Positions 1 to 6,275 of a stretch of 8,875 bases of DNA are shown here, in pieces. Source of the DNA: an uncultured Coriobacteriaceae bacterium (GTDB lineage: Bacteria > Actinomycetota > Coriobacteriia > Coriobacteriales > Atopobiaceae); the NCBI GenBank assembly GCA_902766805.1, contig CACXFF010000253.1, forward strand, positions 1-8,875. The letters are read 5' to 3'. The position numbers and the translations under genes are program-made. Numbering within the stretch: position 1 is the first letter of the stretch; every line of letters begins with the position of its first letter. The notes beneath the pieces are model-generated. The model searched no databases. It was not told the DNA's origin and saw only the letters and a program-made list of their open reading frames with translations.

Positions 1-1
1 G

Positions 2-799
2 AACCCCGAAAGCCAGCGACGCGCACCGCAACTGGAGTGGAAGGAGAGCGCCTGCATCGGCTGCGGCGCCTGCCTGGCAGCGGCTCCGGACGCTGACGCC
101 GTGGCGTATGCCGGCAAGCGCCACGTGGACGTCCGGACCCTGCGCGGAGACGCCCCGCAAGCCCAGGCGGCAGCGCGCGCCTGCCCGGCCCACGCCCTCA
201 CCTGCATCGGCGAGACCAAGACCGTGGACGAGGTCCTGCGTGTCTGCCTGCAGGACCAGCCCTTCTACGAGGATTCGGGCGGCGGGGTCACCCTGTCCGG
301 TGGAGAGGCGCTCACCTGGCCGGACTTCTGCGAAGAGCTCCTCGCCCGACTCGGCGAGGAGGGCATCGACACCTGCATCGAGACCGAGGCGCATGTGGCA
401 CCGGAGGTCTTCCAGCGCATTGCTCCCCTGCTCGACCACATGCTCGTCGACCTCAAGCACGTGGACCCGACGCGCCTCAAGGAGCACACCGGCGTCGACG
501 GCCGCCTCATGCTCGCCAACCTTCGTTGGGCCATCGCCAACCACCCAGACGTGCTTCCGCGCACGCCCGTCATCCCTGGCTTCAACGACCGCCTGGACGA
601 TGCCCGCACCATGGCCCGTTGGCTGCGCGCGCACGGCGGCACGCGCGTCCAGCTCCTGCCCTTCCACAACTTTGGCGAGAGCAAGTACGCGCTGCTCGAC
701 ATGCCCTACGCCCTGCACGACGTGGCAAGCCTGCATCCCGAGGACCTTGCGGGCTATCGCCAAGCCTACCTCGACGAGGGCATCGAGGCCTTTTTCTGA
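2..799 (+). CDS. Glycyl radical enzyme activating protein (radical SAM), 5'-truncated by the window edge
   Basis: This protein would use S-adenosylmethionine and a [4Fe-4S] cluster to install the glycyl radical on a partner enzyme (PFL-like family) in the anaerobic cytoplasm. The frame is open from base 2 for 265 residues to a TGA at 797-799. It begins with NPESQ, the stretch that in this family directly follows the radical-SAM CxxxCxxC motif, so only about 35-40 N-terminal residues are missing. A GTG at 101 is internal and is not the start. Visible features are a ferredoxin-like insert with CIGCGAC (residues 18-24) and a distal ACP (61-62), the SAM-binding GGGVTLSGGE (about 93-102), and a C-terminal LPFHNFGESKY motif. 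The insert is reduced: the usual Cys before the first Pro is Ala (CLAAAP), and the first three Cys of a second cluster motif are absent. The target enzyme gene is probably upstream; its substrate cannot be told. It converges with the DeoR regulator 81 bp downstream. The family call is firm; the subfamily is not. Confidence 0.9.
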   Translation, partial: NPESQRRAPQLEWKESACIGCGACLAAAPDADAVAYAGKRHVDVRTLRGDAPQAQAAARACPAHALTCIGETKTVDEVLRVCLQDQPFYEDSGGGVTLSGGEALTWPDFCEELLARLGEEGIDTCIETEAHVAPEVFQRIAPLLDHMLVDLKHVDPTRLKEHTGVDGRLMLANLRWAIANHPDVLPRTPVIPGFNDRLDDARTMARWLRAHGGTRVQLLPFHNFGESKYALLDMPYALHDVASLHPEDLAGYRQAYLDEGIEAFF

Positions 800-817
800 G
801 ATTCCAACGAGTGTGGT

Positions 818-843
818 CCGAGCGTTGCGGCGCAACGTCTCGG
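818..843. terminator. Stem-loop between the two convergent genes
   Basis: An inverted repeat of CCGAG-CGTTGC (818-828) and GCAACG-T-CTCGG (832-843) gives an 11-bp stem with a GGC loop and one bulged T at 838. It sits between the activase stop (799) and the regulator stop (881), where a bidirectional terminator is expected. Neither strand has a T-run after the stem, so classic Rho-independent termination is not shown; it may instead protect 3' ends. Confidence 0.5.
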
Positions 844-880
844 GCTCTGCGGTTCACCTCGGTGGGCCCTGCCGGCTACG

Positions 881-1636
881 TCACGATTGCCGGACGTAGA
901 TCGCGTCCACTCCGGAGCGCTCAAGGCTCTGTCGCCATTCGTCGCGCACGCTGTCGTCGGTGATGACGCTGACCTTCTTGCCCGGCAGGCGCATGGGAAC
1001 GGCACCGCGTTGGCCGAACTTCTCTGACTCAGTGAGCACGACGACCTCGGCAGCCGACTCGGCCATCGAGCGCACGGCATCGGCACGCATCTGGTCGGCA
1101 TTGGTGAAGCCCACGCCGTCGATCCAGCCGTCGGCGCCGATGAAGAGCCGGTCGACGTAGAATTCCTGGGCGCAGGCGTGCACGAGCGGCCCCACCATCA
1201 CCTGCGAGTCTCGTTGGTAGCTACCACCCAGAAGCACGCAGCTCACGCGCGAGCTGTCGCGCACGTAGCTGGCAATGAAGGCGCTGTTCGTGACGATGGT
1301 CACGTTTTTGTCCGAATCGGCCAGCTCGCGCGCCAGCAAGGAGCAGCAGCTGCCGCTCTCCACCATGACGGTCGCGTTGTCGGGAACCAGCTCTGCCGCG
1401 CGTCGGGCAATGAGGCGCTTCTCCTCGTAGTGGTAGGCCAGGCGACCACCCACGTCATTGGGGTTGGCGAGCTGCGCAAACCCGTGCACGCGCTGCACCA
1501 GGCCCTTGGCCTGCAGGGCGTCGAGGTCCTTGCGCGCCGTGACCTCCGACACTCCGAGCAGCTGCGAGAGATGGGTGACCTCCACCTTGCCCTGCGAGGT
1601 GAGGATCTCGAGAATCTGGTTGTCCCGCTTGGCCAT
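881..1636 (-). CDS. DeoR/GlpR-family transcriptional regulator
   Basis: This is a 251-aa DNA-binding repressor of the DeoR family, which usually senses a phosphorylated sugar intermediate and controls neighbouring catabolic genes. The N-terminal winged helix-turn-helix (about residues 5-58) carries the family pattern LSQLLGVSEVTARKDLDAL followed by RVHG. The C-terminal ISOCOT-like sensor domain (about 75-232) shows ESGS (93-96), VTNS (115-118), LLGG (135-138), FIGADG (165-170) and ESEKFG (203-208; the family norm is D-S-S-K-F). The length is typical. The ATG at 1634-1636 is chosen because AAAGGA stands about five bases upstream. Its promoter is at 1676-1681. It is convergent with the glycyl-radical activase, so it could regulate that locus, but no operator within that locus is visible here. 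The ligand is unknown. Confidence 0.9.
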   Translation of the reverse strand: MAKRDNQILEILTSQGKVEVTHLSQLLGVSEVTARKDLDALQAKGLVQRVHGFAQLANPNDVGGRLAYHYEEKRLIARRAAELVPDNATVMVESGSCCSLLARELADSDKNVTIVTNSAFIASYVRDSSRVSCVLLGGSYQRDSQVMVGPLVHACAQEFYVDRLFIGADGWIDGVGFTNADQMRADAVRSMAESAAEVVVLTESEKFGQRGAVPMRLPGKKVSVITDDSVRDEWRQSLERSGVDAIYVRQS

Positions 1637-1668
1637 GGTTTTCCTTTGCGCTGGAATCTATTTCTAAC

Positions 1669-1683
1669 GCATACAAGTATAGC
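1669..1683 (-). promoter_or_regulatory. Promoter of the DeoR gene with an overlapping dyad
   Basis: On the minus strand TATACT (1681-1676) matches a sigma-70 -10 box, about 40 bases upstream of the ATG. It is overlapped by a small inverted repeat, ATAC-AA-GTAT on the plus strand (1671-1680), imperfectly extended to GC on both sides. A dyad over the -10 box of a DeoR gene is a reasonable autoregulatory operator candidate. No convincing -35 box is visible. Confidence 0.4.
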
Positions 1684-1701
1684 TATGTTCGTAATGTTTG
1701 A

Positions 1702-1875
1702 GGATGCTCGACGAAAGACGTCAGGCCCACCCGCGAGGCGCTCGGGAGCGCCTCCTACCTGGCACGCGGCATCTCCAAGCTCGAGGACGTGCAGGCTCTC
1801 GTCGCGCTCGCCAACGTCCCGCAGCGCGAGCGGGGCATCTACGACTGGGCCGACGGCCGCGGGAGCGCGTCATAG
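1702..1875 (+). pseudogene. Orphan C-terminal coding remnant, unrecognised
   Basis: The frame from 1702 to the TAG at 1873-1875 is open for 57 codons, directly after an in-frame TGA at 1699-1701. From about 1717 codon use looks like the real genes here (GCC, CTC, GTC, ATC, AAC, TAC), and the peptide looks protein-like (for example LARGISKLEDVQALVALAN and GIYDWADGRG). There is no plausible start codon or ribosome binding site; the first GTG is deep inside. I read it as the surviving 3' end of a gene lost by deletion or rearrangement. I do not recognise the family. A chance open frame in GC-rich DNA remains possible. Confidence 0.4.
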
Positions 1876-2001
1876 AGCCGCGGACGCGCACGGCGCGCTC
1901 GCGGCTCCGGCGAGGATGCCCACCATGAGGATGTACGGCAGTCGGCACGGCGATGGTGTTCGCCGGCCACGACCTCGCCCCTCCGGGGCGGCCCCACATG
2001 C
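1876..2001. other. Gene-free intergenic stretch
   Basis: No convincing gene is seen on either strand. A minus-strand frame contains a short hydrophobic stretch (LPYILMVGILAGAAS, around 1900-1945) but has no start, no ribosome binding site and an early stop, so at most it is decayed DNA. A small GCCCC-TCC-GGGGC hairpin lies near 1977-1989. Confidence 0.3.
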
Positions 2002-2036
2002 CAGCAGCCCCCGGGGATAGTCCCCGAGGGCTGCTG
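2002..2036 (-). terminator. Long stem-loop downstream of the DUF4003-like gene
   Basis: Arms 2002-2017 and 2021-2036 pair over 16 positions with one mismatch (C2011/A2027) around a TAG loop. It lies 20 bp beyond the stop codon of the minus-strand gene at 2057, the expected place for its terminator. No T-run follows on either strand, so the fold is clear but the termination mechanism is inferred. Confidence 0.6.
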
Positions 2037-2056
2037 AAGCGGGCAGTGCCCGGATG

Positions 2057-3055
2057 CTAGCGGTTCGCAGAGGCAGTCGCGCTGATGATGATGCTGGTGA
2101 GGATGATCATCATGAGGATGACCACCAGCTCCTCGACGACGGCCTGCGTGACCGCACCCGTCACGCCAGCCTTGGACGCGGCGCTCCCCAGCTGGATGTC
2201 CTCGAGCGTCATCGACGCGGCGAACAGGCGGCGCATGCTCCCGCCGACGCCGAGCATGCCGTAGCCCTTCTGGCCCTTCAGCCACTCATCCAGCTCGCCG
2301 ATCGTGCCCACAACCTCGGCACGGTCGTAGCTCTTGCCGGCATAGGCGGAGTAGATGACCATGGACTTGTCCCTAGACGTGGCGTGCCCCGCGTCCTTGC
2401 AGGCCTGGTACAGGTCGAAGAACTCCGCGATCTTCTGCTCGGCGGGCTTGTCGCAGAGCGCGAGCACCATCGCCGCCGACTGGGCGACGTCGGAACCGAT
2501 CCTGTAGTTGGCCTTCATGGTCTGGAACAGCGACTCGGCTTCGTCCACGGCGCTATCAACATCCTTGCCCGCCATGATCATGAGCGCGATCATCGACATG
2601 TCAGCGTCACCGGTGAGGAAGCTGTGCTGTTCTTTGACGCGCGCATACGCCTCCAGCGTGTCGTTCACGACCTCGTCGAGCCGCTCGGGCGGACAATTCT
2701 CGTAGATGGTCGTCGCGGCCATCGCCAGCATCGAGCTGGTGAAGACGCGCCCGCCCTTCAGCCTCTCGTAAATCCCCATAACGGCGTCGAGGTAGGCTTC
2801 CGGATCATCGGAGAGCGCCATCTTTATCTCCACCACGAGCTCCAACACGCTGCGGAAGTCGGAGAAGACGCCCGCCTTGCTCTTCAGGATGCGCTTGCAT
2901 TCCTTGATGCGATCCGCGTCGACCTGCTTGCCGGCGTTTGTGTACAGCATCGCCCCGAGCTTGACGACTTCTTCGAACCCGAGCTTGGACACTTTGCGCA
3001 GCGCCACTTCGTTCCGCACCTGGGCTTGCGCCCTTGCTTGCAGGGATGGTTTCAT
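2057..3055 (-). CDS. DUF4003-like protein with a hydrophobic C-terminal tail
   Basis: This is a 332-aa protein of unknown function. Its helical body resembles the DUF4003 family of Firmicutes and relatives, including the recurrent phrases YLDAVMGIYERLK, FTSSMLAMAATTIYEN and SVLELVVEIKMALSDD. No catalytic motif is visible. The last ~25 residues contain a strongly hydrophobic run, VVILMMIILTSIII (about 311-324), followed by a short polar end. There is no N-terminal signal, so it may be a tail-anchored membrane protein facing the cytoplasm. The start at 3053-3055 is chosen because GAGGAGG (3060-3066) lies four bases upstream. An ATG nine codons earlier (3082) has no ribosome binding site and would sit almost at the inferred transcription start. 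It is divergent from the surface-protein gene. The family assignment is from remembered pattern, not a search. Confidence 0.75.
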   Translation of the reverse strand: MKPSLQARAQAQVRNEVALRKVSKLGFEEVVKLGAMLYTNAGKQVDADRIKECKRILKSKAGVFSDFRSVLELVVEIKMALSDDPEAYLDAVMGIYERLKGGRVFTSSMLAMAATTIYENCPPERLDEVVNDTLEAYARVKEQHSFLTGDADMSMIALMIMAGKDVDSAVDEAESLFQTMKANYRIGSDVAQSAAMVLALCDKPAEQKIAEFFDLYQACKDAGHATSRDKSMVIYSAYAGKSYDRAEVVGTIGELDEWLKGQKGYGMLGVGGSMRRLFAASMTLEDIQLGSAASKAGVTGAVTQAVVEELVVILMMIILTSIIISATASANR

Positions 3056-3090
3056 GCTGCCTCCTCGTTCGCATGCCGGCACATGAACAA

Positions 3091-3096
3091 AGTATA
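3091..3096 (-). promoter_or_regulatory. -10 box of the DUF4003-like gene
   Basis: TATACT is read on the minus strand, followed by TT as at the DeoR and surface-protein genes. It would give a leader of about 29 bases before the GAGGAGG-led ATG at 3055. A good -35 box is not evident. Confidence 0.4.
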
Positions 3097-3238
3097 CCCA
3101 ACGAGTGGGGAATCATCTGGCGCGCCCTGTCAGCACGCGGCATTCGACCCCACAGCGCCTGCTCGGATGCGGCAGCGGCCCCGTGAGCACTTGGCGGATA
3201 GAGCGGCCCATGCATACGAATCGAGCAGGTCAAGCTTA

Positions 3239-3244
3239 TATACT
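3239..3244 (+). promoter_or_regulatory. -10 box of the surface-protein gene
   Basis: TATACT followed by TC lies 43 bases upstream of the ATG at 3288, in a locally A/T-rich patch within GC-rich DNA. No clear -35 hexamer is found 16-18 bases upstream (the bases around 3216-3221 are a poor match), so activation by another factor is possible. Confidence 0.4.
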
Positions 3245-3287
3245 TCAAAGCACAGACCCCATCTTCGTCTCATCACCAGGAGGTTCC

Positions 3288-5984
3288 ATGCGCCACTCCT
3301 CACACGCCTTGAAGGCACCCATCACGCTTGCCACCGTCATCACCCTCGGCCTCGCCGGCGCCGCCCCTGCCTTGGCCGAGCAGCCCGCCTCGTCCGAGCA
3401 GGCCACCAATCGTCTGAGCTACGCCTACAACGCCTCGCTCTACGACGAGCAGGGCAACTATCCCGGCGTGTACTCGGTAGCCCTCAAACCCTCCGTCGGC
3501 AGCGAGGCCTCCACCATCGGCATCCCCAGCATCGCCGACGAGAACCTCTCCGACGCCCCCACCACCGAGTCTCCGGCCATCATCCAGGGAGCGGCCGTAG
3601 GCTTCGAGAACAAGACCGGCGCCACGGAGTTCCAGGTCCTCAAGGAGCGCGTGGCCCCGTACTCCTACTTCCGCTACTCCATCATGGAGCAGACCGGCCA
3701 GGACGGCGTGGCCCGCAAGAAGGTATCGGGTTTTGACGGCACCTACGTCATCGTGCGCCTCAACGTGGCAGAGCTCTTCCGCGACTTTGACAGCAACGCC
3801 CTGACCGCCGAGAACGCCGCCGACTACTACCTGCACGTGAAGCAGGAGAACAACAAGGCGCTGCTGGTGGCCACGGGCCAGGAGGGCCACACCTTCTCGA
3901 ACGTGGTGGGCTCCAACTCCGTGAAGACCGGCGCCTACCGACTGAGCGAGATGCTCGACGCCAACGGCAAAGACACTTCCACGCCCTACTTCGACGTCGT
4001 GCTCCTGTCGTCGGCCGCCAACGTTGCCGGCGCCGATGCGGGCAAAGAGGGCTCGGTCAACGGCGACGTGCCCCTGCACTTCTACGTGGACAAAGTGGCC
4101 GACTACAACCCAAGCCTCACTTACGACCCCGCCTCCACCGACCCCAACCACATCGCCCAGTGCCTCGCCAAGTTCTACGACGAGGATGCCGCCAAGCAGC
4201 AGGCCGGCGACAACGCCTCCCGGATCGGCGTGTCTAGCTACGTGGTGAAGGGCTCGGACCTCGCGTTGGAGACCTTGGTGGAGAACTCGGGCGGTGCGGC
4301 CAAGAACAGCGGCACCACCTACTGGTCCTTGGCCAAGAGCTTGCAGCACGCCTTCTACGACCAGGCCGCCGACAAGAGCGCCAGCGACGCCGGCTGCGGG
4401 CGCACCGTCAAGCTCATGAGCGAGGTGCCCGTGCTCAACAGCCTTGAGATGCGCGGTGCCGACGCCAGCAGCCTGCGCAAGCGCACGCTTGACGTGAACA
4501 GCTTCGACATCCAGATCGCCAACAACACCAACACCGAGACGCAGGTCTCCACGGCCGGCCTCACGTTGGAGAACGCCTGGCTCAAGCTGTGCGACAACTC
4601 CAACACCACCGGCGCCGAGCTGGCCGTGGGCAACAACGCTACCATGGTGATCGACGCAGGCGGCAAGCTCATCATAGACAAGACTGCCCAGCTCGAAGTG
4701 GAGTGGGACGGCTCCACCACCGCGCCCGCCTCGGCCGACAGCCCCGCCACGCCGACCACGCCCGACACGCTGAACGACGGCGTGCTTGACCTGCGCGCCG
4801 GCGGCGAGATCGAGAACAACGGCGTGATCACCATCGAGGGCAAGGAGGGCAAGCCCGTAGAGCCCGCAGCCTCCTCCACGGCGGACGGGGCCGCCACGTC
4901 CGTCGCGCAGCAGATTGCCGAGAGCGCCAAAGGCAACGGCGAGCTGTACGTTCAGAAGGGCGCCACGCTCACCAACAACGGCTGCATCATGCTGAACGGC
5001 GTGCTGTTCAACATGGGCACGCTGGTGAACAACGGCAAGTACGACGTGGACCCCATCACGTCCAACGACCCCGACCACGGGCAGTTCACCTACCACCGCG
5101 GCATCCAGGCCTCGTGGAAGGACGACATCAACCAGGCGGACGTCTTTTGGGGCGCGCTGTACAACGGCATGAACTCCAGGTATGAGGAGGAGGCCGAGGC
5201 GCGGCTGGTGAACAACGGCGACATCGTGCTCATCCCGGGCGACCTGTTCAACTTTGCCAAGGTGGAGAACGCCACCGGAGCGCACCTGTATCTCGGCGCG
5301 TCAGACGAGGCCATCATTCCCATCGAGCCCACCGCCGAGGCGCCCACCGTGGAGACCAAGCGCGTGAAGTACGAGCTGCCCTTCCCCAGCCACGTGTTCA
5401 ACTACGCTCTCATTGCCAACGAGGGCGAGATCATGCCCGCCAGCGTGGCGCTCAACGACAACGGCAGCTTCGGCGCCCTCAGCTCCCCGGGGAAGTTTGC
5501 CGGCTCCTTCTACCTTGACAGCATCGGGGACGGAAAGGTGACCGGCTCGGGCAAGGTGTATGCAGGCGCCGGTCTGCAGGAGGGCTGGAACGACCCGTCC
5601 GGCAACGGAACCTGGTGCTACGTGCGCGACGGCCAGGTCGTCACCGGCTGGTTCCTCGACGCCGGCAGCTGGTACCTCGCCGACGCCTCCGGCACGATGC
5701 TCACTGGCTGGCAGCAGGACGCCGGCCACTGGTACTACCTGTCCCAAGACCACGACGGAAGCTTCGGCGCCATGCGCACCGGCTGGCTGCTCGACGGCGG
5801 GAAGTGGTACTGGCTGAGTGCCACCGCAGGCGGCCCCCTCGGCGCGATGGCCACCGGTTGGCAGCTGGTGGGCGGCACGTGGTACTACCTGTACCCGCAG
5901 ACCGGTGCCCCCAAGGGCTCCCTGGCCGTGAGCACCACGGTGGACGGCTACGTCGTCGACGCCAACGGCGCTTGGGTCCGCTAG
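3288..5984 (+). CDS. Secreted surface protein with NNG repeats and C-terminal GW cell-wall-binding repeats
   Basis: This is an 898-aa exported protein, probably held on the cell surface non-covalently. The ATG at 3288 is chosen because AGGAGG (3278-3283) lies four bases upstream; the open frame extends further left, but that part lacks protein character. Residues 1-30 form a signal peptide ending APALA before EQPASS. Residues about 31-440 match no domain I can name. From about 440 to 660 the chain carries short turns of the type ENNGVITI (near 510), TNNGCIML (near 563), VNNGKYDV (near 581) and VNNGDIVL (near 642), suggesting a right-handed beta-helix or solenoid. A Thr/Pro/Ala-rich insert lies near 480-495. 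Five GW repeats start at residues 766, 787, 807, 832 and 857, with WYYL/WYWL partners as in choline- or glucan-binding modules. There is no LPXTG sorting signal and no C-terminal membrane segment. Adhesion or matrix binding is a reasonable guess; no enzymatic motif was seen. Confidence 0.88.
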   Translation: MRHSSHALKAPITLATVITLGLAGAAPALAEQPASSEQATNRLSYAYNASLYDEQGNYPGVYSVALKPSVGSEASTIGIPSIADENLSDAPTTESPAIIQGAAVGFENKTGATEFQVLKERVAPYSYFRYSIMEQTGQDGVARKKVSGFDGTYVIVRLNVAELFRDFDSNALTAENAADYYLHVKQENNKALLVATGQEGHTFSNVVGSNSVKTGAYRLSEMLDANGKDTSTPYFDVVLLSSAANVAGADAGKEGSVNGDVPLHFYVDKVADYNPSLTYDPASTDPNHIAQCLAKFYDEDAAKQQAGDNASRIGVSSYVVKGSDLALETLVENSGGAAKNSGTTYWSLAKSLQHAFYDQAADKSASDAGCGRTVKLMSEVPVLNSLEMRGADASSLRKRTLDVNSFDIQIANNTNTETQVSTAGLTLENAWLKLCDNSNTTGAELAVGNNATMVIDAGGKLIIDKTAQLEVEWDGSTTAPASADSPATPTTPDTLNDGVLDLRAGGEIENNGVITIEGKEGKPVEPAASSTADGAATSVAQQIAESAKGNGELYVQKGATLTNNGCIMLNGVLFNMGTLVNNGKYDVDPITSNDPDHGQFTYHRGIQASWKDDINQADVFWGALYNGMNSRYEEEAEARLVNNGDIVLIPGDLFNFAKVENATGAHLYLGASDEAIIPIEPTAEAPTVETKRVKYELPFPSHVFNYALIANEGEIMPASVALNDNGSFGALSSPGKFAGSFYLDSIGDGKVTGSGKVYAGAGLQEGWNDPSGNGTWCYVRDGQVVTGWFLDAGSWYLADASGTMLTGWQQDAGHWYYLSQDHDGSFGAMRTGWLLDGGKWYWLSATAGGPLGAMATGWQLVGGTWYYLYPQTGAPKGSLAVSTTVDGYVVDANGAWVR
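5583..5984 (+). repeat. Coding GW-type cell-wall-binding repeats (five units)
   Basis: Five degenerate units each begin with Gly-Trp (codons at 5583, 5646, 5706, 5781 and 5856), spaced 20-25 residues apart. Most have the form GW-x-x-D/V-x-G-x-W-Y-x-L followed by G-x-M-x-T. The last two full units are longer because of a GGPLGAM or GSFGAM loop. They match the aromatic/glycine repeats that bind wall polymers in Gram-positive surface proteins. The ligand here is unknown. Confidence 0.8.
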
Positions 5985-6037
5985 CGGCCCGTGCGGTCGG
6001 TTTCGCGCAAGGGCACCGCCTCGGACACCTTGACGCT

Positions 6038-6061
6038 GCGGCGACGGACATCGAGTGCCAT
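6038..6061 (+). repeat. Dispersed short repeat, copy R1
   Basis: The core ATCGAGTGCCAT (6050-6061) is preceded by GCGGCG-AC-GGAC. The same 24-base layout recurs at 7915-7938 with only three differences, all transitions (21 of 24 identical). It lies 54 bp past the stop of the surface-protein gene, in non-coding DNA. Confidence 0.65.
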
Positions 6062-6083
6062 TTTGCTTGCTCCCTCAGGCATC

Positions 6084-6106
6084 CAGCTTGCATGCCATGC
6101 AAGCTG
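6084..6106. terminator. Perfect inverted repeat after the surface-protein gene
   Basis: CAGCTTGCATG (6084-6094) and CATGCAAGCTG (6096-6106) are perfect reverse complements around one base. As RNA it can form an 8-9 bp stem with a small loop. There is no T-run after it, so it could be a 3'-end stabiliser or a protein-binding dyad rather than a terminator. Confidence 0.45.
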
Positions 6107-6145
6107 CTAGCGTCAGCCCCCCATGGGCGCAAGGTCGTGGAGACC

Positions 6146-6169
6146 AGGCTGCTCGCCAGCAGGCCTTTT
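6146..6169 (+). terminator. Possible intrinsic terminator upstream of the TauE fusion gene
   Basis: AGGCTGCT (6146-6153) pairs with AGCAG-g-CCT (6158-6166) around a CGCC loop with one bulged G, and a short T-run follows (6166-6169). It is the best terminator-like structure downstream of the surface-protein gene, about 160 bp past its stop, and would separate it from the permease gene. Confidence 0.45.
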
Positions 6170-6196
6170 GCCAGGAATGTCGACCGTTTACGCAGG

Positions 6197-6202
6197 TAGA
6201 AT
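6197..6202 (+). promoter_or_regulatory. Weak candidate -10 box for the TauE fusion gene
   Basis: TAGAAT (five of six matches to the sigma-70 -10 consensus) lies in an A/T-rich patch just after the terminator-like hairpin, 74 bases before the chosen GTG start. No good -35 box stands at the right distance. Confidence 0.25.
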
Positions 6203-6275
6203 TATTCGCGACCGGACGGAAATGAGATCGCTCGGATTTGGGGCTGGAGGACGGCTGCCAGCGGGAGGTGTGACC

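Noticed and set aside
1178..2020. A 280-codon plus-strand open frame opposite the start of the DeoR gene
   Set aside because: The sequence is low-complexity shadow; the minus-strand DeoR domains are unambiguous.
3105..3287. An upstream extension of the surface-protein frame
   Set aside because: It would place 61 non-protein-like residues before a perfect signal peptide, while AGGAGG directly precedes the ATG at 3288.
2054..3736. A 560-codon plus-strand open frame across the DUF4003-like gene and the divergent promoter
   Set aside because: It is antisense to a protein with a clear start and ribosome binding site, is rich in R/H/L without domain character, and crosses into the surface-protein gene out of frame.
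3300..5285. A 661-codon open frame on the minus strand opposite the surface protein
   Set aside because: It is the antisense shadow of a GC-rich gene, is low-complexity in V/G/H/A, has no ribosome binding site, and the plus-strand frame has a signal peptide and wall-binding repeats.
6123..6275. An upstream extension of the TauE fusion frame, including an ATG at 6222
   Set aside because: The added residues are not hydrophobic or family-like, no good ribosome binding site precedes them, and GGGAGG marks the GTG at 6276.
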